Source: SPDF01 sp963699825
GTDB lineage: Bacteria; Gemmatimonadota; Gemmatimonadetes; Gemmatimonadales; GWC2-71-9
Assembly (NCBI GenBank): GCA_963699825.1
Contig: CAVOVI010000009.1
Span: forward strand, 62,001 to 126,000
Direction: 5' to 3'
DNA length: 64,000 bases
The notes beneath the pieces are model-generated. The model was given only the letters and a program-made list of their open reading frames with translations, was not told where the DNA came from and did not search any database. Of this stretch, positions 46,734 through 55,790 are shown one piece after another; position 1 is the first letter of the stretch; each line of letters starts with the position of its first letter. Both the position numbers and the translations under genes were made by a program.

Positions 46734-47356
46734 GTGTCGAGCCCCTCACCCGTCAGGGCGGAGGTCTGGAAGAACTGCAGCTCCGGATTGACCTCACGCG
46801 CGAACCCGAGCGCCTGCTCCAGGTTGAACGGCACGTGGGGGAGCAGGTCGATCTTCGTCAGGACCGCATACCGGGCCTGCTTGAACACCTTGGGATACTT
46901 CAGCGGCTTGTCCTCGCCCTCGGTCACCGAGAAGAGCACCACCTTGGCGTCCTCTCCGAGGTCCCAGCTCGCCGGACAGACGAGGTTGCCGACATTTTCG
47001 ACGAAGAGCAAGTCGGTGGCGGCCAGGTCGATGGCCTCGAGGGCGGTTTCGACCTGCCTGGCATCGAGGTGACAGGCGCCGCCGGTCACCACCGCCTGCA
47101 CCAGGTGGGCCGTGTGGCGGGCCAGGCGGTCGGCGTCGTTCTGGGTTTGCACGTCGCCGGTGACGACGGCCATCCGGAGTTCCTCGCCGAGTGCGGCGAG
47201 GGTGCGCTCGAGCAGGAGTGTCTTCCCCGAGCCGGGGGAGGAAACGAAGTTGAGCGCGGGGACCCCGGCGCCGGCAAGGCGCGCCCGCACCAGCCCGGCG
47301 ATCTCGTTGTTGCGGGCCATGACCGGCTCGCGCAGTTCAATCGTCCTGACGGTCAT
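46685..47356 (-). CDS. hypB: hydrogenase nickel-incorporation GTPase HypB
   Basis: A 223-residue SIMIBI GTPase starting at ATG 47356. G1 motif SSPGSGKTLLLE, metal-site region GGACHLDARQV, NVGNLVCPASWDLGEDAKVV and the G4 segment LTKIDLLPHV are present. It lacks the N-terminal CxxCGC and the histidine-rich stretch found in some HypB proteins, so it relies on the GTPase-domain metal site. It overlaps hypA by 20 bases and hypF by 49. Confidence 0.94.
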   Translation of the reverse strand: MTVRTIELREPVMARNNEIAGLVRARLAGAGVPALNFVSSPGSGKTLLLERTLAALGEELRMAVVTGDVQTQNDADRLARHTAHLVQAVVTGGACHLDARQVETALEAIDLAATDLLFVENVGNLVCPASWDLGEDAKVVLFSVTEGEDKPLKYPKVFKQARYAVLTKIDLLPHVPFNLEQALGFAREVNPELQFFQTSALTGEGLDTWFNFLRQLARRPVSV

Positions 47357-47597
47357 CGTCGAGCTCCAGGTAGGTGACGCGGAGGACATCGCCCGGGCAC
47401 CGGGTCATCTCCGGACGCGCCTTGTGGAACGGCGGCGCGGCCAGCAGCGCCTCGAGGCAAAAGAGAAGATTGTCGGGCTCGAGGCCGGAGTCGTCTCCGA
47501 CATCGAGCCCGACGGTGATGAGCTGCGGGAGTTCCGCCGGGGAGAGACGCTCCTCCGCCAGGCGGCAGACCTCCACCGCCACGCTCATTTCATGCAT
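47337..47597 (-). CDS. hypA: short HypA-like nickel chaperone without zinc ribbon
   Basis: An 86-residue protein. The N terminus MHEMSVAVEVCRLAEE keeps histidine 2, which binds nickel in HypA, and the core strand QLITVGLDVGDDSGLEPDNL is typical. Classical HypA is about 113-118 residues and carries two CxxC pairs binding zinc between this core and the C terminus. Here that part is missing and the sequence runs from LAAPPFHKARPEMTRCPG straight to DVLRVTYLELDDD. The structural zinc site is therefore absent. Overlaps both neighbours. Confidence 0.85.
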   Translation of the reverse strand: MHEMSVAVEVCRLAEERLSPAELPQLITVGLDVGDDSGLEPDNLLFCLEALLAAPPFHKARPEMTRCPGDVLRVTYLELDDDRQDD

Positions 47598-48099
47598 GGG
47601 CCGGCGCGCGCGGCGAGACCCGGATCCCCCACTCTCTCAGTTGGCTTGCCATGCGCTCCGGGAGCCGTTCGGTGCCCTGCTCCACCGCCGGCGTCATGTC
47701 GGATCGCATTTCGATCAGCAAAGGCTCGACACCGAGCGCCACCGTCATCAGCGGGAGCGTCCCGCGCACCTGGGCGAGTGTCAGCACGTCCACGATATCC
47801 ACCTGGTGGGCCGAGAGCTTCTGCCCGAGCACCTTCGGAAGGTCGGGGCCATCGATGTAGACATCGGCGCCGGGCTCGAGCCCGGCGCGAATGGCGTCGA
47901 CCAGCAGCAACTTGCCGGCAGACTCGATGTAGGGGAGCAGGTTCATTCCCCAGGTGCCGCCGTCCATCAACTCGATTCCGTCTCCCACCTCGAACCGCTC
48001 ACGGAAGCGCTCCAGCGCGATGATGCCGACGCCGTCGTCACCCATGATCGGGTTGCCGAGGCCAAGCACGAGGACCGGCCGGACGTTACTCGTCCACAT
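47590..48099 (-). CDS. hydrogenase maturation protease (HyaD/HupD/HycI family)
   Basis: A 169-residue endopeptidase starting at ATG 48099 that removes the C-terminal tail of the hydrogenase large subunit after nickel insertion. The N-terminal motif LVLGLGNPIMGDDGVGIIAL contains the first metal-binding acidic residue (DD where many members have DE). HQVDIVDVLTLAQVRG carries the conserved histidine and aspartate region. The start lies 14 bases inside the cytochrome b gene. Confidence 0.93.
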   Translation of the reverse strand: MWTSNVRPVLVLGLGNPIMGDDGVGIIALERFRERFEVGDGIELMDGGTWGMNLLPYIESAGKLLLVDAIRAGLEPGADVYIDGPDLPKVLGQKLSAHQVDIVDVLTLAQVRGTLPLMTVALGVEPLLIEMRSDMTPAVEQGTERLPERMASQLREWGIRVSPRAPAHA

Positions 48100-48854
48100 A
48101 CTGGACGTCGGCCTTGATGTAGTGCCCGCCGCTGAAGATGCCCGACAGCCCGCCGCCATGCTCCGTGATGTCCTTCCGGAGCACCAGGTAGATGTGCATG
48201 ATCGGGAAGATGATGAACCACCAGGTGCAGAGGTGGTGCGTCAGGCGGATGATCTGGATCCCGCCGACGGCGAGGACCATGGACTCCGTGAGGCCATACC
48301 AGAACCCGCCGGGGTTCGCCTGCCCGTACATGGCGAACCCGGTGACGACCATGACCGACGGCGATCAGGTAGGTGAAGGTGTAGCTCAGCTGCTGCAGCG
48401 GGTTGTGCCCGATGTAGTAGATCCCGTGATCCCCTTCGATCATCAGGTAGTACTTGACCTGCTTCCAGAGGTTGACCCAATCGCGCGCGCGGATGGGGAA
48501 GAGCGCAGGGAGACGCTCGAATTGATTCCCGGCAAAGAGCCAGTAGATCCGGATCAGGCCCGCCGCGACCAGGAGTCCGGCCGCGATGAAATGCGCCAGG
48601 CGGATATACCCCATCAGGTACTGCGGCGGGCCGCCGGTGGTGAGGAAGTAGGGCCGATTGATGAAGAAGCCCGTCACCACCAGTGCGGTAATGGTGATAA
48701 ACGCGATCCAGTGGGTAAACCGCAGCGGGCCGCCCCAGGGCGAGACCCAGCGGTAGTTACCCGAGGGCGGAGCGGAATGCCGCCCAAGCGGGAAAAGCGG
48801 AGAATCGGCGAAGGGCGGCGGCGCGGGGCCATGCCGTGGAGTCTGCGTCGTCAT
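48086..48854 (-). CDS. hyaC: Ni/Fe-hydrogenase b-type cytochrome subunit (frameshifted)
   Basis: A dihaem membrane cytochrome that takes electrons from the small subunit to quinone. The first part (GPLRFTHWIAFITITALVVT, GYIRLAHFIAAGLLVAAGLI, IGHNPLQQLSYTFTYLIA) reads from ATG 48854. The last helices (VVTGFAMYGQANPGGFWYGL, IRLTHHLCTWWFIIFPIMHI) are in another frame. The change is one extra base near 48360. Haem-ligand histidines are in THWIAF, RLAHF and THHLCTWW...MHIY. Corrected length is about 256 residues. ATGA overlap with the large subunit gene. Confidence 0.92.
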
Positions 48855-50566
48855 TGGGCCTTGACCTCCACGATTGGATTTCCGGCGGCGTCGAGCACGT
48901 GCACGCCGCAGGACATGCAGGGATCGAAGGAGTGGATGGTGCGCAGGATCTCGAGCGGCTGCTCGGGCCGCACCAGCGGGTGGTGGTCCATCAGCGCCGC
49001 CTCATACGGCCCGGGCACTCCCTGCTCGTCGCGCGGCGAACAGTTCCAGGTGCTCGGCACCACGCACTGGTAACGGGAAATCTTCCCGTCCTCGATCTGC
49101 ACCCAGTGGCCGAGGGCGCCCCGCGCGGCGTCGAGGTAGCCGTACCCCTGCGCCGTCTTCGGCCAGGTCTCGGGATCCCACTTGTCGCCGTTGAAGGTGC
49201 GGGTGTCGCCGTTCTTGATGCGGTCGACCAGCTGGCCGTACCAGTTCTGCATCTGGTTGGCCAGCAGGACCGTCTCCATGCAGCGCGCACCCACGCGCCC
49301 GAGAGTCGAGAAGAGCGCGGCGGGCGGTACATCAAGCCGGGTCAGGAGCTCGGTGACGATCTCCTTGATGTCGGGCTGGCCCGCGGCATACCCGACCAGC
49401 ATGCGCGAGAGTGGCCCCACCTCCATCGGATGGCCGTCGTACCGCGGCGACTTCATCCAGGTGTACTTCTTCTCGTCCTGCAGGTAGGTCCACGGGGTCG
49501 GCGGGCCGGTGTACTTGGGAACCGTCTCCCCCTCCCACGGGTGGAGCGAGGCGGCGTCGCCGTCCTTGTACTCATACCAGGAGCTGGTGATGCCCTCGGT
49601 CACCAAAGTGTGATCGTAGGGATACACCTTGGAGAGGTCGCGGTTCATGACGATGCCGCGGGGGAAATAGAGCGAATCGAGGTCGTCGGTGTCCACCGAG
49701 GCATATTCCCCGACGGTCAGGTAGTTGCCGGTCCCGCCGCCGATGGCGCCCCAATTCTTGTAGAACCCGGCGATGGCCTGCACGTCGGGCCAGTAGACTT
49801 CGTCCACGAACCGCTTGGCGCGGGTAATCATCGCCTGCACGTCGGCGAGGCGCGCCGCGTTGATGGTCGCCGTGTCGTTGAGGTTGATGGCGCTGGCCAT
49901 CCCGCCGACGAGGAAATTCGGGTGCGGGTTCTTGCCACCGAAGATCGTGTGCAGGCGAATGACGTCCTTTTGCCAGTCGAGCGCCTCGAGATAGTGGGCC
50001 ACGGCCAGGAGATTCACCTCCGGCGGGAGCTTGTAGGCGGGGTGGCCCCAGTAGCCGTTGGTGAAGATCCCGAGCTGGCCACCGGCGGCGAAGGTCTTGA
50101 TCCGGTTCTGCACCTCCGCGAAGTAGGTCGTGGAGTTGTTCGGCCAGGGGGAGATGCTCTTGGCGATGGCGGACGTCTTGGCCGGGTCGGCGCTGAGCGC
50201 GCTGATGATGTCCACCCAGTCGAGCGCGTGCAGGTGATAGAAGTGGATGACGTGGTCCTGGATGGTCTGCATCCCGTGCACCAGGTTGCGGATCAGCGTG
50301 GCGTTGGGCGGAATCTTGATGCCCAGCGCGTTCTCCACCGCCCGGCAGGAGGCGACGGCGTGCACCACGGTGCAGACGCCGCAGATCCGCTGGGTGAAGG
50401 CCCAGGCGTCGCGCGGGTCCCGCCCCGTCATGATGGTCTCGATGCCGCGGAACTGGGTGGACGAGGCCCACGCCGTGGAGATCATCCCGTTCTCGGCCTG
50501 CGCCTCGATCCGGAGGTGTCCTTCGATCCGGGTGATGGGGTCTACGACCACTTTAGTCCTGGCCAT
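48851..50566 (-). CDS. [NiFe] hydrogenase large subunit, group 1
   Basis: A 571-residue catalytic subunit starting at ATG 50566 (MARTKVVVDPITRIEGHLRI). The nickel-iron site uses RICGVC (C62, C65) and DPCMSCGVH near the C terminus (C550, C553). The maturation protease should cut after H556, releasing 15 residues. The protein resembles HybC/HyaB-type periplasmic uptake hydrogenases (NGYWGHPAYKLPPEVNLLAV, RGIETIMTGRDPRDAW). It reaches the periplasm by hitch-hiking on the Tat signal of the small subunit. Confidence 0.96.
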   Translation of the reverse strand: MARTKVVVDPITRIEGHLRIEAQAENGMISTAWASSTQFRGIETIMTGRDPRDAWAFTQRICGVCTVVHAVASCRAVENALGIKIPPNATLIRNLVHGMQTIQDHVIHFYHLHALDWVDIISALSADPAKTSAIAKSISPWPNNSTTYFAEVQNRIKTFAAGGQLGIFTNGYWGHPAYKLPPEVNLLAVAHYLEALDWQKDVIRLHTIFGGKNPHPNFLVGGMASAINLNDTATINAARLADVQAMITRAKRFVDEVYWPDVQAIAGFYKNWGAIGGGTGNYLTVGEYASVDTDDLDSLYFPRGIVMNRDLSKVYPYDHTLVTEGITSSWYEYKDGDAASLHPWEGETVPKYTGPPTPWTYLQDEKKYTWMKSPRYDGHPMEVGPLSRMLVGYAAGQPDIKEIVTELLTRLDVPPAALFSTLGRVGARCMETVLLANQMQNWYGQLVDRIKNGDTRTFNGDKWDPETWPKTAQGYGYLDAARGALGHWVQIEDGKISRYQCVVPSTWNCSPRDEQGVPGPYEAALMDHHPLVRPEQPLEILRTIHSFDPCMSCGVHVLDAAGNPIVEVKAQ

Positions 50567-51689
50567 CGTGACCTCCCTCCGCCGCCGCAGCCGCCTTCTT
50601 GCGCGAGCGAATCTGGTGAACGGTAGTGGCGGTGGCGTGCGCGGCCACGCCGGCAATGGTCCCGACCGCAAGCGCGGCGCCGATCGTGTCGGCGGTCTGC
50701 TCGATGCCGATCCCGGCCACGTTGGGCAACCGGGTGTAGAACGGGGTCATCGTGTCCCAGAACCCGCGCTCGGTGCAGCCGATGCAGGGATGCCCGGCGC
50801 CGATCGGCCAGCTGGTCTTCATATTCCACTGGAAGATCGGACAGGGGCTGAAGGTCGCCGGCCCCTTGCACCCCACCTTGTACAGGCACCACCCCTTGCG
50901 GGCGGCCTCGTCGTCGAACACCTCGACGTACTGACCGGCGTCGAAGTTGGCGCGGCGCGGGCACTGGTCGTGAATCCGCGCGCCGTAGGCGAAGAGCGGC
51001 CGGCCGTCGGCGTCCAGCTCCGGAAGCCCCCCGAAGGTCAGGTAGTGGACCAGCGTCGCGGTCACCGTCTCGGCGATCGGCGGGCAACCGGTCAGGTGGA
51101 CCACCGGCTTGTCCTTGATGATCTCGGCGATGCCCACCGCCCCGGTCGGGTTCGGCTTGGCCGCCTGGACGCTGCCCCAGTGCGCGCAGGCACCGACGCC
51201 GATCACCGCCTTGGCACCGGCCGCGGCCTCGACCAGGATCTCCTTCGCGGTCCGGCCGGCAATGGTCGTATATATGCCGTCTTCCGCGAGCGGCACCGAG
51301 CCGGTCACCACAAGGAGATACTCACCCATGTTGGCCTTCATCGAGGCGTGCAGCGCATCCTCCGCTGCCGTGCCCGACGCGGCCATCAGGGTGTGGGAGT
51401 AGTCGAGGGAGACGATGTTGAGGATGAGCTCGCCGATGGAGGGGTCGGCGCTCCGGAGGACGCTCTCGACGCAGCCGGTGCATTCCTGCAGCTGAATCCA
51501 GATGACCACCGGGCGCTTGACGCCTTCCAGCGCGGCGGCCACCCGCGGGGCTGCCATCTCGGTCAGCCCGAGGAGCACGGCCATCTGGCCGCAGAACTCG
51601 AGGAACTCCCGGCGCGAGACGCCACTGACCTCGAGATGCTCGCCCAGGGTCTGATCCTTGGCCCAAGGGAACTGCGTGGGAAAGAACAT
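50553..51689 (-). CDS. [NiFe] hydrogenase small subunit with Tat signal
   Basis: A 378-residue subunit starting at ATG 51689. The Tat signal SRREFLEFCGQMAVLLGL is at 25-42. The proximal cluster uses C70 and C73 of QECTGCVES, GACAHWGS and TGCPPI. Medial and distal clusters use DQCPRRANF, GWCLYKVGCKG, SPCPIFQWN and HPCIGCTE. The extra cysteines that give oxygen-tolerant enzymes a 4Fe-3S proximal cluster (ECTCC) are absent; the position is glycine. A C-terminal membrane helix (about 330-352) anchors it to the cytochrome b. The start overlaps nothing upstream; the 3' end overlaps the large subunit gene by 14 bases. Confidence 0.96.
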   Translation of the reverse strand: MFFPTQFPWAKDQTLGEHLEVSGVSRREFLEFCGQMAVLLGLTEMAAPRVAAALEGVKRPVVIWIQLQECTGCVESVLRSADPSIGELILNIVSLDYSHTLMAASGTAAEDALHASMKANMGEYLLVVTGSVPLAEDGIYTTIAGRTAKEILVEAAAGAKAVIGVGACAHWGSVQAAKPNPTGAVGIAEIIKDKPVVHLTGCPPIAETVTATLVHYLTFGGLPELDADGRPLFAYGARIHDQCPRRANFDAGQYVEVFDDEAARKGWCLYKVGCKGPATFSPCPIFQWNMKTSWPIGAGHPCIGCTERGFWDTMTPFYTRLPNVAGIGIEQTADTIGAALAVGTIAGVAAHATATTVHQIRSRKKAAAAAEGGHDGQD

Positions 51690-52075
51690 CGTCTGAACCT
51701 CCGGTCCACATTGGTGCGGGATGGACCGGCGGCGGGAGGAACCCGCCGTCGGAGGGAATCCAACTGGATCAACATCCGGATCCACGGATAAATCCGGTCT
51801 GAAGAATTTCTGAAGATGAATTCAGTAATAGTACGGAGTCGAACGAGCGGAACGGGGATCAGGCCCCCGAACGGCCGCGAGAAAGGGGTAAGCCCCGTTC
51901 AACGATGGCCGGGAAACACTACACGGTGACCGCTGGAAGCGAAGATTTTCCAAAGAGTTAGTGAAGGAACCCTAAATTTTGTAACGATAGCCCCGTATTG
52001 CCACGGAGACCCATTGCGCGAAAGCACGGATAGGGGAAAATTGCTCGTGTCCTCCCTCACTCAAGGGTTCTCACT
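51690..52075. promoter_or_regulatory. divergent promoter region between the hydrogenase and multihaem operons
   Basis: A 386-base spacer, AT-richer than its surroundings around 51795-51835 and 51940-51990. It must hold the promoter of the long hydrogenase/hyp operon (minus) and that of the cytochrome cluster (plus). A short inverted repeat CTGAA...TTCAG lies around 51812-51827. I find no clear FNR, sigma-54 or other named site. A shared spacer makes joint regulation possible. Confidence 0.45.
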
Positions 52076-53771
52076 ATGATGTCTCGCACTGTCGGTTCCC
52101 GCTCGTTCGCCGCCCTCTTCGGCGCACTGGCCCTCGTGTTCATTGTCGGTTGTACCGAGACGAACACCGTCTATGAGTACGTCGAGCGGCCGACGTTCAA
52201 TCCGCCGCCGGACTCTGTGAACGGTTTCCTCGGTTACTACGACGCCAGCACCAAGCAGACCACCTGCGGCAACTGCCACATCGGTACGCAGGGCCAGTGG
52301 AGCGACCACGGCACACGCCGGCGCCTGGGAAGACCTGATCAACTCCGGGCACGCGTCGGCATCCTGTTACGGCTGCCACACCGTCAGCGACCTTGGCAAC
52401 ACCGCCTCGGCCAGCGGACAGCCCGCCGGTTTCAACCTGGTGGACGATCCCGCCTATCACGACGTGCAGTGCGAGAGCTGCCATGGCCCAGGCTACGACC
52501 ACGTCACCAACCCTGGCAAGAACAACCATCCGCTTGCCCGGGCCGGCCTGAAGGACACCGTGGCCAGCTGCGGCGGGTGCCACAGCGGCTCGCATAACCC
52601 CTTCGTCGAGCAGTGGTCGCAGACCGGCCACGCCGACTCTGCCGCCAACGCCTATCCGGCCGGCGACGGCACCGGGTGCGGTGCGACCTGTCACGAAGGC
52701 CGGACCGTGCTGGCCCGCATGAATGGCAACCCGAGCACCTACATCGAGCTGGATTCGATTGGGGAGCAGACCACGCTGCCGCCGGCCACTTGCGCCGTCT
52801 GCCACGATCCACACGGCAGCCCGTACCCCAAGCAGCTCCGGATGCCGATCGACATTCCCGAAACCGCGGCCAATCTCTGCATGAGCTGCCACAACCGCGG
52901 CACTTCAGTGCCCAACAACTTCTCCAACTCGACCGCCACGTCCACCAAGCGCGGCGCACACGCCGCCCAGGGCCCGATCGTGGTCGGGCAGGGCGCAGGA
53001 TATATCCCGCAGAACTTCGTCTACGACAGCACCGCGGCCTACACCACGCACGCCTCGACCAAGAACCCACGGCTGTGCGCCGGGTGTCACGTCAACAAGC
53101 AGACGGTGACCGACGCGATTACCGGCGCGTTCCAGTTCCAGTCGGTCGGGCACCTCTTCTCGCCCGATCCCTGCCTCGATCCGGTCACCGGTGAGCCGGT
53201 CAAGGACAACAGCTGCGACTACCTGCCGGCCACCACCCGTTTCTGGGGTGAGGTCGGGGTCTCAGGGTGCGTGAATAGCGGTTGCCACGCCAGTGCGGAT
53301 GTGGCCGCCTCGGCCCTGGTGGCTGAGCGGTCGACCGTCGCCAACCTGGTCAACCAGCTCTGGAACGACCTCAATCCCACCCTGAACACCGGTGACGAGC
53401 CGTACATGGACGCGGCCGACGCGGGCGACCTGGTGTACCTGCTCTTCACCGCCGGCAATCCCACCGTCAATGGCGTGCAGGCGTTCAACGCCAACGACAA
53501 CACCGTGTCGCCGGCGGAGGGGGCACTGTTCAACCTCCTGATGCTGGCCGAGAACCTCTACGATCACAACGACGGGTCATACGGCGTGCACAACCCGTTC
53601 TACTACGAGGCGCTGTTGGCGGCCAGCATTGCCGAGGTCCAGTCGGTGTACGGGGCGATCCTCCCGGCGCCGCCGAGCCCCACGGTCAAGGCCTTGATGG
53701 ACAAGGCGTTGAGCCGCCCCGGGTTCGCCTACATCAGCACTGGACAAGCGAAGCTGAGCAGCGCACGTTAA
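52076..53771 (+). CDS. multihaem c-type cytochrome lipoprotein (about 9 haems, frameshifted)
   Basis: About 565 residues. The signal FAALFGALALVFIVGC ends in a lipobox cysteine. The frame changes near 52310; the correct continuation reads HAGAWEDLINSGHASASCYG then CH, and joins the long downstream frame. Haem sites: CGNCH, CYGCH, CESCH, CGGCH, CAVCH, CMSCH and CAGCH, plus two atypical ones, CGATCH (CX3CH) and CVNSGCH (CX4CH). The last 160 residues have no haem and form a helical domain (FNLLMLAENLYDHNDGSYGV). Such proteins sit on the periplasmic or outer face of the outer membrane. It is the first gene of a four-gene electron-conduit cluster. Confidence 0.87.
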
Positions 53772-53775
53772 AGGC

Positions 53776-55790
53776 GTGATCGCACAGACACTCTTCTCAG
53801 TCTTCCCGACCATGGCTCCCGGCACCTTGCCGGGGGCCATGGTCGATTCATTGGCGGCCGCTCAGGCCGATACCGGGCTGGTCGAGTCCCCGGTACCGGA
53901 TCCAATCATTCACATCGTCCAGTGGATCTTCCAGCGGCCGGGCTGGGTCATGATCTCGGGCATCGTCATCGGCGCCGTCGTCGGCGTCGCGGTGCTCTGG
54001 TTCCTCTGGAAGCACCGGAAGGACATCTGGACCTGGCTGACCACCCGCAGCCACGGCACCAAGCTCGCGATGGGCTCCGCGGCGGGGATCTTCCTCCTCG
54101 CCATGCTGGGCATGGGGTACAAGGTCAACCACTACATGGAGCACGACAACGACTTCTGTCGGGGTTGTCACATCTTCATCCCCTACGGCCAGCCGTTCGT
54201 CAAACCGGACACCGGCACCTACCTGCTCGTCAACATGCTCGAGGGAAAGCACGACACCCTCGAGTGCCACGACTGCCACCTGCCCGACATGAAGGCCCAG
54301 GTGATGGAGCTGGTGCTCTGGATGGTGGACCGGCCGGAGATGGTGCCGGAACACGCCAAGGTGTCGCCCACGGTCTGCAAGAGTTGCCACGAGTCCGGGG
54401 AGGCCAAGGAGACTTGGCAGGAAATTGCGACCACGGCGGGACACCGTGTCCACTTCGAGTCCGATTCCCTCCAGGGAAAGAACATCGAGTGCCTGACCTG
54501 TCACGCCCGCTCGGCGCACCGGTTCGAACCAGTGGACTCCACCTGTGCCCAGCAGGGGTGTCACCTGACGGATGACGTGACGATCCGCCTGGGCAAGATG
54601 GCCGAAGCCCAGCAGTCGGGGCTCCTGCGAATGCACTGCGCCGTCTGTCACGAATTCACCGCCGAGGTCCCGAAGCTCGCCACCGTCGATTCTGCCGGAG
54701 GCACACTCCGCCCCGGCAACGAGCAGTGCTTCAGTTGCCACGAGATGGAGGAGCGCCTCAAGGACTTCGACCCGAGGCGCGATCCGCACAGCGGGAAGTG
54801 CGGCATGTGCCACAACATGCACACCAACGTCGAGCCGGCGGACGCGCGGAAGTCCTGCGCCACGGCCGGCTGTCATGGTGACTGGGAGCGGGTCGAGTTT
54901 CATACCGGCAAGATCCACCGGGAGGCGGTCGAGGATTGCGAAACCTGTCACACGCCCGCACGCGGCGCGGGTGGACGCCAGCGACTGTGTCGGATGCCAC
55001 GAAAAGGTGCGCGGCTCGGTCACCGGAAAGAAGGTCCGGAAACCTCCACTGCCCTTCGACACCACCAAGGCGCTCCGGTCACTGTCGGTGCTGCCAGACC
55101 AGATCGGCCCTCATGGCAAGGGCGACGCGCCGCCGGATGAGGACCCTCCGGCGGCGTTTGTCACTGCGGCTCCGGCAGACAGCTTCGAGCACGCGGCGCA
55201 CAAGGACCTGGCGTGCCTCACCTGCCACCCGACCTCCTCCGCCACCTCGGCCCTGAACTTCGCCGTCCCGCGCGGCTGCCAGCTCTGTCACCATTCGGCC
55301 GGGGCCCAGCGAGACTGCGCCGCCTGCCACGAGGCGTCCGCCCTGGTCGTCGCGAGCCGACCGCGTCACCGTGACGGTGCCGGAACATGCGCCGCGCCCG
55401 CGAACGGTGAGCTTCCAGCACACCGAACACGCGGAGCTCACCTGCAAGGAGTGCCACACGACCCCGGTGTCGCTGGCCCCCAACAGCGAAACCAAGGGCT
55501 GTGTCGCCTGCCATGAGCAGCACCACACGAAGGCAGACGACTGCGCCGCCTGTCACGCCGGCGGTGAGATCGGCGCGCCCCACACCCCCCCCGCCGCTGC
55601 GCATGAGGGCTGCGATGCCTGCCATACGCCGGCGCGAATCGCCGAGCTGACACCGTCGCGAGCGTTCTGCCTGACCTGCCACCAGCCGCAGGCGACCGAT
55701 CACCACGCGCCTCAGGAATGCACCCTGTGCCATCTCGACGCCACGCCCGCCGAGTGGCGCTCCCGGCTGGTGGGTGGGAGGGGCGCGTGA
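53776..55790 (+). CDS. 20-haem membrane cytochrome: NapC/NirT-like part fused to a nonahaem module (two frameshifts)
   Basis: About 671 residues from GTG 53776. Two membrane helices (VMISGIVIGAVVGVAVLWFL and KLAMGSAAGIFLLAMLGMGY) anchor it in the inner membrane. Haems 1-11 follow: CRGCH, CHDCH, CKSCH, CLTCH, CAQQGCH, CAVCH, CFSCH, CGMCH, CATAGCH, CETCH, CVGCH. Haems 12-20 (CLTCH, CQLCH, CAACH, CKECH, CVACH, CAACH, CDACH, CLTCH, CTLCH) form a module paralogous to the cytochrome at 24296-25111. Frame changes are near 54960 and 55370. The middle frame spans both modules, so the fusion is real. It should take electrons from quinol and pass them across the periplasm. Confidence 0.88.

Noticed and set aside
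48836..50626. A 596-codon open frame on the plus strand opposite the hydrogenase large subunit.
   Set aside because: Antisense shadow of an intact, motif-complete hydrogenase gene.
54940..55400. Programmed ribosomal frameshifting in the 20-haem cytochrome gene.
   Set aside because: No slippery heptamer with a downstream structure is evident, and similar one-base shifts affect many unrelated genes, so sequencing error is simpler.
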